From the NCBI RefSeq assembly GCF_047948215.1, contig NC_134455.1, positions 151,634,575-151,698,574 on the forward strand: a DNA stretch of 64,000 nt. Reading direction: 5' to 3'. How positions within the stretch are numbered: position 1 is the stretch's first letter; every line of letters begins with the position of its first letter. Below, piece after piece: positions 46,600-60,073 of the stretch. Position numbers and translations under genes: made by a program. Source of the DNA: Lycorma delicatula (Eukaryota > Arthropoda > Insecta > Hemiptera > Fulgoridae). The notes beneath the pieces were generated by a model. It ran no database searches, was not told the DNA's origin, and saw nothing but the letters and a program-made list of their open reading frames with translations.

Positions 46600-46875
46600 A
46601 TCGGACTGCACCGATCACTAGCGGAAAATCCCGATTCGTTGGTATACATGTCTCGTAGCGATCAGTTGTGTACTTGTTATATTATTATAACATTGTTATA
46701 TTATACATCGATATATCGATCGATGTATATACGATATTTATATTAATAATATGTTGTTTTTTTTATTTATGTAATTGTTTTTCTTCATAAAATACTGAAC
46801 TATAACCAAAAAGTAGGACCGGAATGTACCGATCACTAGTTGAAAATTCCGATTCATTAATACCGCTTTCTAGAG
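46600..46875 (+). repeat. Diverged direct repeat pair
   Basis: ACCGATCACTAGCGGAAAAT then CCCGATTCGTTGGTA at about 46609-46645 recurs as ACCGATCACTAGTTGAAAAT then TCCGATTCATTAATA at about 46827-46862. Part of an unidentified repeat; the 64-codon ORF across the first copy is not credible as a gene. Confidence 0.45.
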
Positions 46876-49800
46876 TTAAATTTCTAATTTAACTTTCGTT
46901 ATATCAATTTTCATCTTTCAAAAAAAAATTATTTTTACACAAGAGGTAATCAATTTTGGACACCTAATAATCCCATTCCGAGACGCCGCCCGCCAGAGCA
47001 ACCCGCCCGGAGGGCGTGCCTAAGTCACGCCTCTGTTGCTAGTTACTGCACTAATATAAATATTTAATTTTAAAAAAGTTTTATTATTTTTTTTTTTAAA
47101 TAATTGCAATTCTTTTTTCTTTTGTAAACAGGAGATAACGATATATCTATAAATAATAAATACGGTTTTATCAAAAAAATAAATATCAGAAAAGAAAAAC
47201 GCGCAAAATAAACAAACTTATAATTAAATAAGGGTAATAATTAATAAAGCGACAGTAAATAAATTTATCGCTGTAAATAATGGTCCATAATTAAATATTA
47301 ATTTTATTACTCATTTCTGTTTTGTATCATTTTATAAAAAAATTATTATTATCTTAATCAACAGAAAATATTATCATTAGCCCAATAAAGAGTTCACCGA
47401 GTGATTTATTACTCGGTCCACATTTGCATTAACATTAGTAATTTACATCAAAAATTTTTTACTTTCTACATTTTTAGTAAATTTCGATTCTTTTTTGTAA
47501 ATACAAACAGAAAATTAATTATCAAAATGCAGTACGGAAACAGAGAAAATGATGTATTACTAAAGGATTAATATTTTATCATGACTTAAAAAAGAGGTAG
47601 TTTAATACGCGGTTTACAGCTTACATAAAATAATATATTACATCTTTTCTAAAACTTCAGAAATTAAATTCTTCTAGAATTTCTAGCATAAAACGACCAT
47701 CGATCATCATATTGATGTTCAGATTTTTCTTAGTTAAATCATTTTTTATTTTTTTTAAATTCGATCAGTTTTCTAGAAAATCGAGAAAATTTCTATCCAT
47801 GTCATTTCGGAATATGAAATTAAAACCAAATTTCTACTCTTACCATTTACAATAAGAAAATATATATATAATTTTTTTTTTTAAACAGGAAACTGTCAAA
47901 TCTTGCATCTAAAATTATAAAACAAACATTAAACATTTTTTTGATATTTATATTTTTCTCAAAACGTTCCGTTCTTCTTGTAATTCTGAGCACTATCTGT
48001 GGGTTGGTATCCGCAACCTTCAAGCGGTCATTCCACTGCACCAGATGCTGACATTGTTTTTGTACACATGCAGTACATTATTAACGTACTTCTCAAAACA
48101 AAAGTTACAAAAATTAAACAAAATTGTACTATACTGTGATTGATATATTTGCAGTAGAGTATATGAAACATACATATACCTAAAATATTTTGATTTTATT
48201 CTTTAAACTCTGTAGATATGTCTATACTATGTATCTGTATTACGTATGTTTCATATCGTCTTACAAGCGGTTATATAGATTGATATACAGATTGTAAAAT
48301 CCTTTCTTATAATTACTGTTTTATGAATATAAATGAAAGAAATTAATAAAAAGTCCAGTGTTCGTTTTACATTTCACGTTAAAACGAAAATGTGGCATGA
48401 ATCACAGCTTTGGGAAGTAGGTAAATATGAGTTATATAGATATAAAAGATAGTTAATAAAACCGATTTTCTTGTTCCTTTATAAATAATCTAGATGCAAA
48501 AGTATAATATTGCTCCAGTTTAAAAAAAAAAAAAAACGCTTTCTTTTACTAAAAGAAAAATTCTGGTAAGCTTCAATAATATTCCTAGTAAACAGCACAA
48601 CTCATTACGTTGCCAGAACGCCGTAATCAGACAAACTATATTGGCAAAGCTTAAAATGATAAGTAAACTTGATCCATTTAATATATTTCAATGCATCTGA
48701 TATAGAATCGTATTGAAGTATTCCGGCGGTTACAATAGAATGACCGCTTCAAGGTGTTACCCTTGAACGTGCTGTTCAAGGTCCCAACGCTACAATCTTT
48801 GCAAAAGATAAAATATACGTATAATTTCTAAAATTTAAATGTCTTCATGGATTGATTACATGAGGAATATATGCCGACATGATTAAATGTATTTTTAACT
48901 TATACACATAAAGATTAAAAAAAAATTATACATTTACTCAAGTTTCAACAAATGGATTATTAATTTCAGAGTTTATTTTTGGATGGACAACGGATTCAGT
49001 TCGTCAATACAAGGTAAGGCTCGTCTTGATAAAGTTATGAAATCCGTTTAGTATGTTGTTAAATACAGCATTGAATTTGTGTCGTATCAATCGGTTTAGT
49101 AGAGTATTTTGTTTTTGTCAAATTTAGTGTGTTAATATTTTTCAAGAGTGTTAAGTGAGTAACTTTACGAGTTAATATCTTGTGTGCGCATGCAGTGTGA
49201 ATGAGGTAATCTTCAAAGGTTGAACTATTCTATTTAGTATGTATGTTTTCTTCGTAGATGTGGATGAACGTGCATCCGGTTTGAACAATAAAATATTTAG
49301 TACAGTCACTGTTATTTAATCTGTGGACTTCTGGGTTTTGTTTACCAAAATATGTTTCGTTAGTATGTCGACTACTAAATTTGTATTTTGAAGTCGCCAC
49401 AAAGAACACATGAATCCACGATTATTACCAAAGCATAGTGAAACCTAAATAAACAATTACAATTCTAGCATACATCGTATTAACGAAGCTGGATACAAAT
49501 ATAAAGATAATACGGCAACATTTAAATTTTACACGCGGCTCGTAAAAACCACGGACTCAGCGTACTTCAACAATATGAAATTTAAAAATGCAATGGACTT
49601 AAAAAAGAAAGTATATCACGTGTACTATATGACCAGAACTACAAACATTTCCTGATCGCTTCAAGTAAAGCTATTTTAAACTAAAAATAGCGTCATCTGC
49701 AATAGCAGTGATAAAGGAGCTGCATCATTCCTAAAACACTTTCTGAAAGTCTATTTTCATGTATTTAAAAACTGAATTGCATTCGACAAGCCCGGGAAAG

Positions 49801-49900
49801 TGATAAAACTCTACAACTTTGACTAAGAAGAAAATTAAAAATAACAAAACTAACAGTTTTGTTACTTAATGTAAGAATGCAAACGAAGAATTACGTAAAA
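46876..49900. other. Intergenic sequence; nothing coding recognised
   Basis: Includes a short GC-rich patch at 46978-47035 (GACGCCGCCCGCC, GCCCGGAGGGCGTGCC) and a 17-bp inverted match AATGACCGCTT-AAGGT between about 48017-48038 and 48740-48760. Neither could be assigned. Confidence 0.35.
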
Positions 49901-50364
49901 AATTTATTCTAGTCTGAATAAAATTTTGAAATATTAGACCCATGTTGACCGTATCTCCCCACTCCCTTGATCAATTGTAATTACATTTAAATGGCACCCG
50001 TAATCAGTAACCACCCAAGTCGATATAATTTCATAAAAATCGGCTAAACAAGTTTGAAGATATTAGGCGTAACGACAACTATTTTGTTGTCAACAACGAA
50101 TAACACAAAAAATATTAGGCTTATGTCCAAATCCTAAATGAAATTGTCCAAACACAAAGTCAAAGCGATATATTAATCTAATACAATCATCTAATTGGTA
50201 CAAGAATGTGACTTTTGAGTACACAAACGAAAAAAAAGAAAGTGTTTTGCCCATTATTCGGTATCTCCCTGAAGCCTTGACCAGAATAAATACTTGCCAG
50301 TCAGGGCTCGCTTCGTTCGCCCGGCCGTCTAGCCAGGGGATAAATATTTCTTTCGTTTTTTTGC

Positions 50365-50365
<1 letters not shown>

Positions 50366-50423
<58 letters not shown>

Positions 50424-50436
50424 ATGTATGTATGTA

Positions 50437-50484
<48 letters not shown>

Positions 50485-50510
50485 CGTGTGCGTGTGCGTG
50501 TGTGTGAGTG
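50366..50510 (+). repeat. Compound microsatellite (TG)n-(TATG)n-(TA)n-(TGCG)n
   Basis: TG run at 50366-50406, TATG tetramers at 50407-50439, TA run at about 50445-50473, then TGTGCG units to about 50508. The 99- and 154-codon ORFs reading V/C/Y/M strings through it are artefacts. Confidence 0.95.
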
Positions 50511-50899
50511 GTGTGTTGTAAATTATTTATTTTCTTTTATACGTACATTCTTTGTTTCATTGATTACTGACATAATTGGAGAGAAGAAAGAAGAACTTGC
50601 AGATAAAACTATTAAAAACATATTCCTGGAACCGGTTTCTACTTCAACGGAAAAATATAATAATAATAAGTATGAGGAAAAAATATGTATATATTGCACG
50701 GGATCATATGTCCTTGAAATATATTTAATTATGCATTCGTTGGTCAGAAACAAATGTGAGATGGATTGTTTCCATTCTATAAGCATTCAAAATATGTTTT
50801 ATATAACAAATGAAATTTCACAAAAGCTCTAAAACCGAGATAGAAATTTCATACCTGGATTGAAATAACGTGGTCCATGGGATTCGAAAAAAATTGATA

Positions 50900-50939
50900 T
50901 ATACACACACACAATATATATATATATATATATATATAA
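50900..50939. repeat. (AC)n-(AT)n microsatellite
   Basis: ACACACACAC at about 50902-50912 followed by an AT run to 50939. Confidence 0.9.
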
Positions 50940-51901
50940 TTTTTCAATAATTAAAATAAATCAAAAATATTACCGAAATAAATGTTGTAAATAATGCTAT
51001 ATTCAACGTAGTGAATATAACTGCAACTAAAAAGTTTCTATCTCAAATCAAGAGCTTTTCCAAGTTAGATTTATGCTCAACAAAAATTTACTTTCTATAA
51101 GTACATTTTTCAATACTTTTTGCTTAATGTAGTACACATATGTTACCCATAAGCAAAACAAATCAGTTCACCTTTATTATTTAACAGTGACGTAATTTAA
51201 AAACCGCTTTTTGCAAAATGAATTTTATTTTTTAACTTTTTTATTTCTTTGTACTTGTTTGGTGTCATCCAATTAAGCTAGCGGCCATCCTAAAACAACT
51301 GGTCCGTTTGTTTCTATAAGTTTCTGCTAGATGTGCCTTCACTTAAAATTATATATTAAAATAACGTATTTTTTTAACTCAAAGCTCGTGTGTGAGAAAG
51401 TTCAAAGACATGTTCACATCCTGACACCGTAGGGGAAGAAACCCCCTCCGTTTCGAGCCTTATGGACTTTACCGGAGCTCATCGAAAGTTTTTACGGAAT
51501 TTTTTTTTGCATAGATGACAAATATGACCGGGATTCAAAAGTCAGATTTTTAATTTTAAAAGTTTACAGGCCATCAAGTAGGTGAAGACTTTTTCAATTT
51601 TATGACTTACTCGATTCGTAAAATTAAACTTAATTATTATCAGTTTCTAAGGTGTTTTCTTAAGTTGTTAACAATCAGGAATTATAAAAAGAAAATATCC
51701 GCTTGAGATAAATAGCTTGCTTTTGGCTTTCACATACGGATTTTTTTTTTTAGATTTTCGAAAAATATTTTTAAAAAACAGGTAGTTAGTTGTAAAGCAT
51801 TTTAGAAAAATATAAAAGTTCGTATTTACATAGGAAGCCTAAAGTGACTTTTGGCAAAAAAAAAAGTTAACGTAGTACTTAAATTTTAACAAAAAAAATT
51901 T
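50940..51901. other. Intergenic sequence; nothing recognised
   Basis: No gene-like frame or known motif. Confidence 0.4.
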
Positions 51902-52600
51902 GATGTGGACACCATAGTGACTTTCTTGTACGCCTATTAAATTACATATACACTTTTTTTTTTTTTTTGAAGTGAAAAGTATATAAAATTTTATTTCATT
52001 ATTAACTTCTGATATTTTTTCATATATATATTTTTTATTGTTATTATTGAATTATTATTCATCGTAAAACTTTTTTTACAATCAGAGGTTAATAACTACT
52101 ATTAAATCCATATATTAAAATTTAAAAAAAGGAGGCGATGAAGTGTGATTCGAACCTATGTTTCTCCCCTTGAAAGATCCAAATATTTCATTAATTAAAT
52201 TTTATTTGGCTGTAACTCTGAAACCAATTAAAATAAGTACCGCTTATGATATACCGTTGAAAAGCTCTCAATAAGGGCTTATTACTGCATTTTAGAAAAA
52301 GTATAAAATCAAAATTTTTTATTTATTTTGGGTTTTCTTGGACACTTTTGGTTCAGTCGATTGCAATCAAAAGGGGAGGTGCACAACTAGATGTTACAAC
52401 AGTCCTAAATCCAAAATATCAACATCCTACGGCTAATCGTTTTTGAGTTATGCGAGATACATATGCTCATATGTACGACACGCCGAAACTAGTCAAAGTG
52501 TATTCAGGGATGGTCACATCAAATCTAATATTTCCGTTGAAATCTACAAAACCGAAATTTTTCACGAACACAATACTTTTTACTTCGTACAAGAAAGTAA
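51902..52600 (+). repeat. R-A repeat, copy 4
   Basis: Begins GATGTGGACACCATAGTGAC and ends CTTCGTACAAGAAAGTAA, with the full set of internal family blocks, including GTGCACAACTAGATGTTAC and TCAACATCCTACGGC. Confidence 0.8.
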
Positions 52601-52984
52601 TTAGTGAAATAAAAAGTGCATTTATACATTTATATAAAATAGGAAACATCTACTGATAGGTAACCATTTTTTTTTTTTACTAATCTTGAATAAATACACC
52701 CTCATTGTTTAGTTTTTCTTTTGCTGTTAATGGGTATAAGGATTGTGTAGTATAATAATTGTTTCACAACAAAAAAGTACATCGGTTTATTAATGGGGTA
52801 TAATAATTTGTTTCGTTATTTATTAATGATATAACTACTGGCTGTCATTCAATTACAATTATCATGCTTTATTTAGGATGAAAGATTAATTTTTAACAAT
52901 ATTTGCCAAAAAAAACTTTTGAAAAATCGCACCCCCCCAACCCAAAAAATTGTCTAAACTACTGCTATGTTGTGACGTCACAGG

Positions 52985-53115
52985 TGAGCGGTAGAATTAA
53001 ATCAATTAAGAGTATTTAAAGTGTAAAAAATAATTCGCTCCGGCTGGATCCCGAACTCGATCGCTCGGTTGACTCGACATCTGGTGCTTTAAGCCTCGCG
53101 ACTACAGCAGTTTTC
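52985..53115 (-). repeat. tRNA-like SINE head, third type
   Basis: Minus strand: A-box-like TAGTCGCGAGG (complement of 53094-53104) and B-box-like AGTTCGGGATCC (complement of 53046-53057), 47 bp apart. GC-rich against its flanks. Both boxes deviate from consensus, and no complete cloverleaf is evident. Confidence 0.4.
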
Positions 53116-55680
53116 CGACCGTAAAAGCAAAACTTTTTCATTAAGTTATGAAATTACATTAGTTTAGTTAGTGCCGACCGTTGCCATTAGTACCGCCACA
53201 CCCGCGCGAATTAAATACGGTATCCAAGTCCACTTTAGTTAGAATCATTGAATTAAATTAATGAAAAAAATTATATTTAAATAAAATTATAAATTTAGTT
53301 GTGTGGGTATATGTGTGTAAGTCTAGCATCAGATAAACCCACAGTTGTTATTGATCAGAAAAACCACAGGACTTTTGTTATTTGTCGATATCCATCAACT
53401 TTCGTACCATAATAATGATTTTAAACGGATTTCTCCCAGAATTAAAAAAAGGAAAACAAACTGGAAATCAGAATGTTTTAACTCTCAATTCCGAATGCCT
53501 GAAGTCTGGGTAGCGTAATCACATGTTACGTAAAAATTATGAACCATAGCACCATAAAATTCTACTGTTCCTTTGAATGTTATTCCAGCTAATCACTTTC
53601 TTTTTATATTGTTATAATTTTTTATTTTCTAAAATCGATCTAAAAACAACCTACACATAGCAGAAGATTGGTGACATAATTTTCAGCCGGACCATTTTCA
53701 TCTTCACCACTATTAAATTAATTCCTTCGAATAAACTTAAAATTTTGTTGATTCTTTCGACGCAAAAAAATGACTAATTAAACTTACTGCAAATAGACTA
53801 ACTTTCTAAACATTTTTTAAATTAAAAATTGGCGGCCTTTTCATTTATTAAAAAATAATTAAATAAATGAAAATATAATTTAGTGAAAATATAAAGTCTT
53901 CCATCATTTTGCACAATCCACTCTTAACAATGACCGAGTGAAAATTATTTATAATTATAGGAAAAATAATAAGACTTGATGAATAATATGTAATTACTCG
54001 TACATTATTCAGAAGATTAATTTATATTTGAATAAATTTAAATAACATAAACTTTAAACAGACAATAAATAATAGCATACCGGTTTTACTTTCAATTTCC
54101 TTAGAGCAAACGTTCAAACTGATCCCTAATGATGACAATACAGTGTAGTATTGACAATTTAACAACGGTCTCAATATTTCGGAGTTACTGGTGTAATTCT
54201 GTTTTGTCAAAAACCTTCTTCAATTCACCACTGTTTAATTTGATTCACCGTTTCAATTCATCTTCAACATTGAGCATTTGTGTACTGTAAAACATACATT
54301 TTAGGTATAAATCTATTGGATATAAATCAGATGATTTTGCAGGCAAGCTATTGATTCTGCATGACTAATTCACGTTCAGGGAAGTAATCGCCCAAATGCT
54401 GGCAAACATTGATACTCTTTCTTTTTCCTGTTTAGCCTCCGGTAACTACCTTTTAGATTTGTATTAGATGCTGTATATTATAAAGTACAACTCCAGAATG
54501 AAAAACTAGTAATCATTAATATTTAAAAACACTATGGCGTCCTTGAAATAAAAATTTGTCATGGACAACACCACGTAAGTTTATGTACCCCTTGGCCGGG
54601 TTTTAATATGGATATGGAACAATACTTAATTAAGATACTAAGTGATGAATCAAACAATTTTTGTGACATCTCAAGGATATTTTATAACCTGGGTTCATCG
54701 TAATTCATTCTTCAAAACGTAATAAAGAAAAAATTTTTTTTTTTTAATTAGTCCAAAATTTATTTTATGTTGGTTGCACAAATGTATTTCCTTTTTATAC
54801 TGCAGATTACTGATATCAATTAAAACATTGTTAAATAAATAATGTAAACGGGATATTTAAGACTATTAGACTATTACTGTTACATAAAAATTTATAATCA
54901 CATTTTTCCAGTCTAATGTTCACCGCGATTGGTTATTCTTACTTCAAATTGATCTACCCACAACAGTAACATAAAATTACTACATTTATACGGTTACAGC
55001 AATTAAAATTTCATTCCAGAATATAGTGAAATATTATTAGTAGATCCAAATAATTTTTTACAGTGTATAAAAAGTTTTAAACAATGATTTATTTTTATTT
55101 ATTTATTCATTTTATTAATAAAATAAATTTACATAAAATAATCTCATATTGCTGTGGATGAAATTTCCTGACATTTGCTTAGAGCTTAGAAATTGAACTA
55201 ATCCCCAGTGATTGTTGCTTCCCTTTCAGTATTACTTGCAAAGGTGATGATTAATTAAAATAGCTGTTATAAAATCTTTATGTAATCTGCTATAAAGTCA
55301 ATAAAAATTGCTTTATTTTAAGATGTTATTTACTACTGTTATTAATATTCTACAAGACATTGTAAAATTATAATTAATTTCATACTACAGTAGATTACAA
55401 TTTAAGTGAATATATTACTAATACCTCATTAGCTTCTTAAATACTATTTCGCAACATTACACGAGACATGTGTACTTTATTAAAATTATAAATTAACCAG
55501 TATTTGTAGCAAATACATATAATTATAATAGTTCATTTAAAAAAGAATAAATAAATAAATAATATATGTATATACACATAAACTATGAACAAGAAGAAAT
55601 GTAATTTAAAAAAATGTATTATTTTATAATTAAATTTTAATAAATCCGCATATATTAGGTGATTAATACTGTAGATATCG
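53116..55680. other. Intergenic sequence; SINE S-II tail fragment only
   Basis: Nothing coding was recognised. CTGTTTAGCCTCCGGTAAC at about 54428-54446 is the S-II tail also seen at 3525. Confidence 0.4.
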
Positions 55681-55682
55681 AA

Positions 55683-55730
55683 ATTTGTAAGCGACATGTG
55701 TCTCACACGAGACACATGTCGCTTACAAAT
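55683..55730. repeat. Perfect 22-bp hairpin
   Basis: Left arm 55683-55704 (core GTAAGCGACATGTGTCTC), loop ACAC, right arm 55709-55730 as an exact complement. A further CGAAATTT/AAATTTCG pair extends it across a 4-nt bulge. Confidence 0.85.
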
Positions 55731-57945
55731 AAATTTCGAACCACTCAAAAATAACGAAGAAAAAATAATATTCATCCAATGTCAAACGTACAAGGAAAAT
55801 GGTGATGAAGTGGTTGTTCATTTCTTTCCCTGACCTCATTATATTATCACATATCAGTATACCGAACACACAGAATACAGGTGAAATTCAGTTCTACAAT
55901 TGACGTTTAAATTTTGAGATGAACATCATTACACTCAAAGAAACCAATCCTTACGATTTCAACTTGTACGTCGTTTTAATGCGTTACAATCATAATAAAA
56001 TATTATAAATAAGTATCCATTTTTATTTGGGAAACTAGTCATTACATACAGGGTCGGTAATCAGTAGAGGAAATTAAATCAATATAGACACAAGAACCAA
56101 AGTCCCTCTGTCTGCTCAAGCAGTACTTCTTAACATCTTTCCGTTTTCAGTTAAACTCACAGGTAGATCTAGCCTGGATTTTGATTCAACTTCGGCCGTG
56201 TAGCGTTTAAAAAGTATATCCCCCTCACTCTCCCTTTCACTCTCTCACTGTCTCTATTTCACTCCACTCTGTATCTCTTGATCAGAGACGTGTTTTTGCG
56301 ATTTATAGGTCTGATTTTATTTTGATAAAAAATATTCTTTTTAAATATAATTATAATTATTTATCTTTAAAAAATTATAAATAAAATATTATCTGCAAAC
56401 ATTTGGCATTTTTTTATAATTATTCGTATTCTTTTACTACTACGAATACACATAGGCAAAAGCCTCACTGGTTGTCATCATAATTATTTCATTATTTTTA
56501 TCAAAAATTTAAATAAGAGATAAATATTAAAAATTAAAAAACACGACTGCCAAAAACTCAAAAAAATTCCAACGCGAGGTCATGATGTAAATCGGTTCAG
56601 CCGTTGATCTGCTACGGTGAAACAAACACATAACACCCTAAATACATGAACTCCTTTTTGTGAAGTCGTATAATAAAATAATTATTATGAAATGGAAAAA
56701 TAAGAAAGACGACTATTCTTAATAGTTGGAAGATTTTTACGAATAATGAATATTGTTTTGGGAGTTTTATTTATATCTCGTTGTACACAAAGGCGCTGGA
56801 TTCTGAAAAGATGATATTTCTATGATTAATTCAACTATATGTTGCACTTTTATTTTTATTTTAGAAGTATTATGCATACATACTATCTTTATTCATTCCT
56901 TAAATGCTGCTTTACTTTGCGAGATTCAAACAAATATGATTTAAGGTTCTTTATGTACACTATTTTCTTATTTTATGTTTACTAAATTATATTTAACGAG
57001 AGAATTGTTTTTAAAGGTGACAGTAATCACACTAGTTGTAGTAACGCTAACCTACTATGAACCAATTTTTTTCTGTGTTGTAAATTTTTACAACTCATAA
57101 TTAGATTACTGTTTTTTTACCTGTCAATAAGAAATAAATGTGTTCCTATATATAGGATCACTATGACCAATAAACATTATAAAGAATCCGAGGAATCTTT
57201 ACATTCCAACGGTATCCCACATGCTGCGTGCTGTGTTTGACGGTAGCCAATTCACTGACTGAGGAAGAGTTAAAATGAGAAATTCACTTTGTTAAAAATT
57301 AAGTAAACAGATAATTTGCTAGATAATATTAGACATATCACAAGACCGTCATAGTTTTAAAATCGTAAAGAAGAAATTAAAGAGACAACAGCATATTTAA
57401 AAAAGTGTTCTGAGTGACGTGCCCAAACCATTAATCTTAACTAAATGTATTATTTGATACAGAAAGGATATAGATTAAAAAAATAAGTATTATTGATACA
57501 AATTCGTTTTTATACAATAGTAAGCTATGGAATGCTCCATAACCGTAAAATGGAATGCTCTTAATCGTAAAATCCATTAGTCAAAATTAGAAAATTCATA
57601 CATTTATTGAAAGTTCATTTAACATCAGAATTATTCATAAATATTTGAGGTTAGTAATCTAACTCACAAGTGGTGGAAGTATTCATTTAGTTTAAATAAC
57701 TTTCAGGCATACGAACTACAGAATTTAAAAAATCAGAATTGAATGACTAGAGATGTTGTTGATCTTTCATTTAATAAAACAGAAGTATTTTATCGTTAAT
57801 TGTTTCCTACCTAGAATCCAGAGTGAAGAATATTAATAAAACAAACGAAGATTCCTGGATTATTTGTTGAAAATAATCATGATGAGACTCAGATATTTAG
57901 ACTTCACTAACCTCCGTACACTAAAAATTTGGAAATATGTGTTTA
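55731..57945. other. Intergenic sequence with unassigned repeat-like tract
   Basis: AAATCGGTTCAGCCGTTGAT then GGTGAAACAAACACATAACA at about 56590-56632 resembles dispersed arthropod repeat tails. A TC-rich tract lies at 56220-56275. No gene was recognised. Confidence 0.35.
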
Positions 57946-58041
57946 ATCTTTTTTTTTGTCTTCAGTAATTTGATTGGTTTGATGCAGCTCTCCAAGATTC
58001 CCTATCTAATGCTAGTCGTTTCATTTCGGTATACCTCCTAC

Positions 58042-58257
58042 TTACTGCATCCCTAACAATTTGTTTACATATTCCAAACGTTTCCTGCCTGCACAATTTT
58101 TTCCTTTTACCTGTCCCTCCATTATTAAAGCGACGATTCCCGGATGCCTTAATATGTGGTCTATAAGTCGGTCTCTTCTTTTAACTATATTTTTCCAAAT
58201 TCTTCCTTCTTCATCGATTTGCCGCAACACCTCTTCATTTGTCACTTTATCACCCAA
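58042..58257 (-). pseudogene. RTE LINE C-terminal fragment
   Basis: 71-codon frame: V-T-N-E-E-V-L-R-Q-I-D-E-E-G-R-I-W-K-N-I-V-K-R-R-D-R-L-I-D-H-I-L-R-H, the typical C-terminal W-x-x-I-x-x-R-R-x-x-x-I-G-H-x-L-R-H block of these LINEs (here I-D-H). It ends N-K-L-L-G-M-Q. The W-T-L block between 58352 and 58257 is out of frame. Confidence 0.8.
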
Positions 58258-58351
58258 TTGATTTTTAACATTCTCCTATAGCACCACATTTCAAAAGCTT
58301 CTTCTCAGGTACTCCAATCGTCCAAGTTTCATTTCCATGTAAAGCTACGCT

Positions 58352-60073
58352 TCAAACATATACTTTCAAAAATCTTTTCCTGACGTTTAAATTAATTTTT
58401 GATGTAAACAAATTATATTTCTGAATGAAGGCTCGTTTCGCCTGTTCTATTCGGCATTTTATATGGCTCCTGCTTCGTCCATCTTTAGTAATTCTACTTC
58501 CCAAATAACAAAATTCTTCTACCTCCGTAATCTTTTCTCTTCCTATTTTTACATTCAGTGGTCCATCTTCGTTACTTCTACTACATTTCATTACTTTCGT
58601 TTTGTTCTTGTTTATTTTCATGCGGTAGTTCTTGCGTAGCACTTCACCCATGACGTTCATTGTTTCTTCAAAATCTTCTTTACTCTCATCTAGAATTACT
58701 ATATCATCAGCAAATCGTAGCATCTTTACGTTTTTACCTTGTACTGTTACTCCGGATCTAAATTGTTCTTGAACATCATTAACTGTTAGTTATATGTAAA
58801 GATTAAAAAGTAACAGGGATAGGGAACATCCTTGTCAGACTCCCTTTCTTATTACGGCTTCTTTCTTATGTTCTTCAATTATTACTGTTCCTGTAAATGT
58901 TAGCAGTCATTCTTCTATCTCTGTATTTGAACCCTAATTTTTTTAAAATGCTGAACATTTTATTCCAGTCTACGTTATTGAATGCCTTTTCTAGGTCTAT
59001 AAACGCCAAGTATGTTGGTTTGTTTTTCTTTAATTTTCCTTCTACTATTAATCTGATCACTAAAATTGCTTCCCTTGTTCCTATTCTTTGCCCGAAACCA
59101 AATTGGTCTTCTAACAGTTCTTCCACTCTCCTCTCAATTATTCTGTACAGAATTCTAGTTAAGATTTTTGATGCATGGCTAGTTAAGCTAATTGTTCTGT
59201 ATTCTTCACATTTATCTGCTCCTGATTTCTTTGGTATCATGACTATAACACTGTTTTTGAAGTCTGACACAACTTCCCCTTTTTCGTAAATATTGCACAC
59301 CAGTTTGTAAAATCTATCAATAGGTTCCTCATCTGCACTGCGCAGTAATTCTACAGGTATTCCGTCTATTTCAGGAGCCTTTCTGCCATTCAAATCTTTT
59401 AATGCTCTCTTGAATTCAGATCTCAGTATTGTTTCTCTCCTTTCATCATCTTCGACTTTTTCTTCTTCCTCTATAACACCATTTTCTAATTCATTTCCTC
59501 TGTAAAACTCTTCAATATATTCCACCCACCTACCCATTTTTCCTTTCGTATTATAAATCGGTGTACATTAGATAAATTTAACACATTAGATTTTAATTTA
59601 TGTACGCCAAAATTTTCCTTAACTTTCCTATATGCTCCGTCTATTTTACCGATGTTCATTTCTCTTTCCACTTCTAAACAATTTTCTTTAATCCACTCTT
59701 CTTTCGCTAGTTTGCACTTCCTGTTTAGAGTATTTCTTAATTGTCGATAGTTCCTTTTACTTTCTTCATCACTAGCATTCTTATATTTTCTGCGTTCATC
59801 CATCAGCTGCAATAAATCGTCTGAAATCCAAGGTTTTCTACCATTTCTCTTTGTTCCGCCTAAGTTTGCTTCTGCTGATTTAAGAATCTCCTTTTTAACA
59901 TTCTCCCATTTTTCTTTTATATTTTCTACCATATCTTTTTTACTCAGACCTCTTGCGATGGCCTCCTTAAAAATCTTCTTTACCTCCTCTTCCTCAAGCT
60001 TCTCTAAATTCCGCCGATTCATCTGACACCTTTTCTTCAGGTTTTTAAACCCCAATCTACATTTCATTATCAC
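58352..60073 (-). pseudogene. RTE LINE linker and reverse transcriptase
   Basis: The linker (60073-59486) is K/E-rich, with R-K-P-W-I-S-D-D-L-L-Q-L-M-D-E-R-R-K. RT blocks: L-N-G-R-K-A-P-E-I-D-G-I-P-V-E-L-L; V-I-V-M-I-P-K-K; Y-R-T-I-S-L-T-S-H-A-S-K-I; D-Q-F-G-F; L-A-F-I-D-L-E-K-A-F-N-N-V-D-W (motif A Asp kept); then at about 58830 G-V-stop-Q-G-C-S-L-S, where the conserved Arg of G-V-R-Q-G-C is a TGA; then F-A-D-D-I-V-I-L (58720-58697, motif C intact) and F-C-Y-L-G-S. The TGA splits the RT into the frames at 59537-58875 and 58723-58352. Confidence 0.85.

Noticed and set aside
50208..50832. Overlapping ORFs of 99 and 154 codons with V/C/Y/M strings
   Set aside because: They read through a compound TG/TATG/TA microsatellite and have no family or splice support.
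58061..59289. Plus-strand ORFs at 58061-58261 and 58897-59289
   Set aside because: Antisense shadows of the RTE reverse transcriptase.
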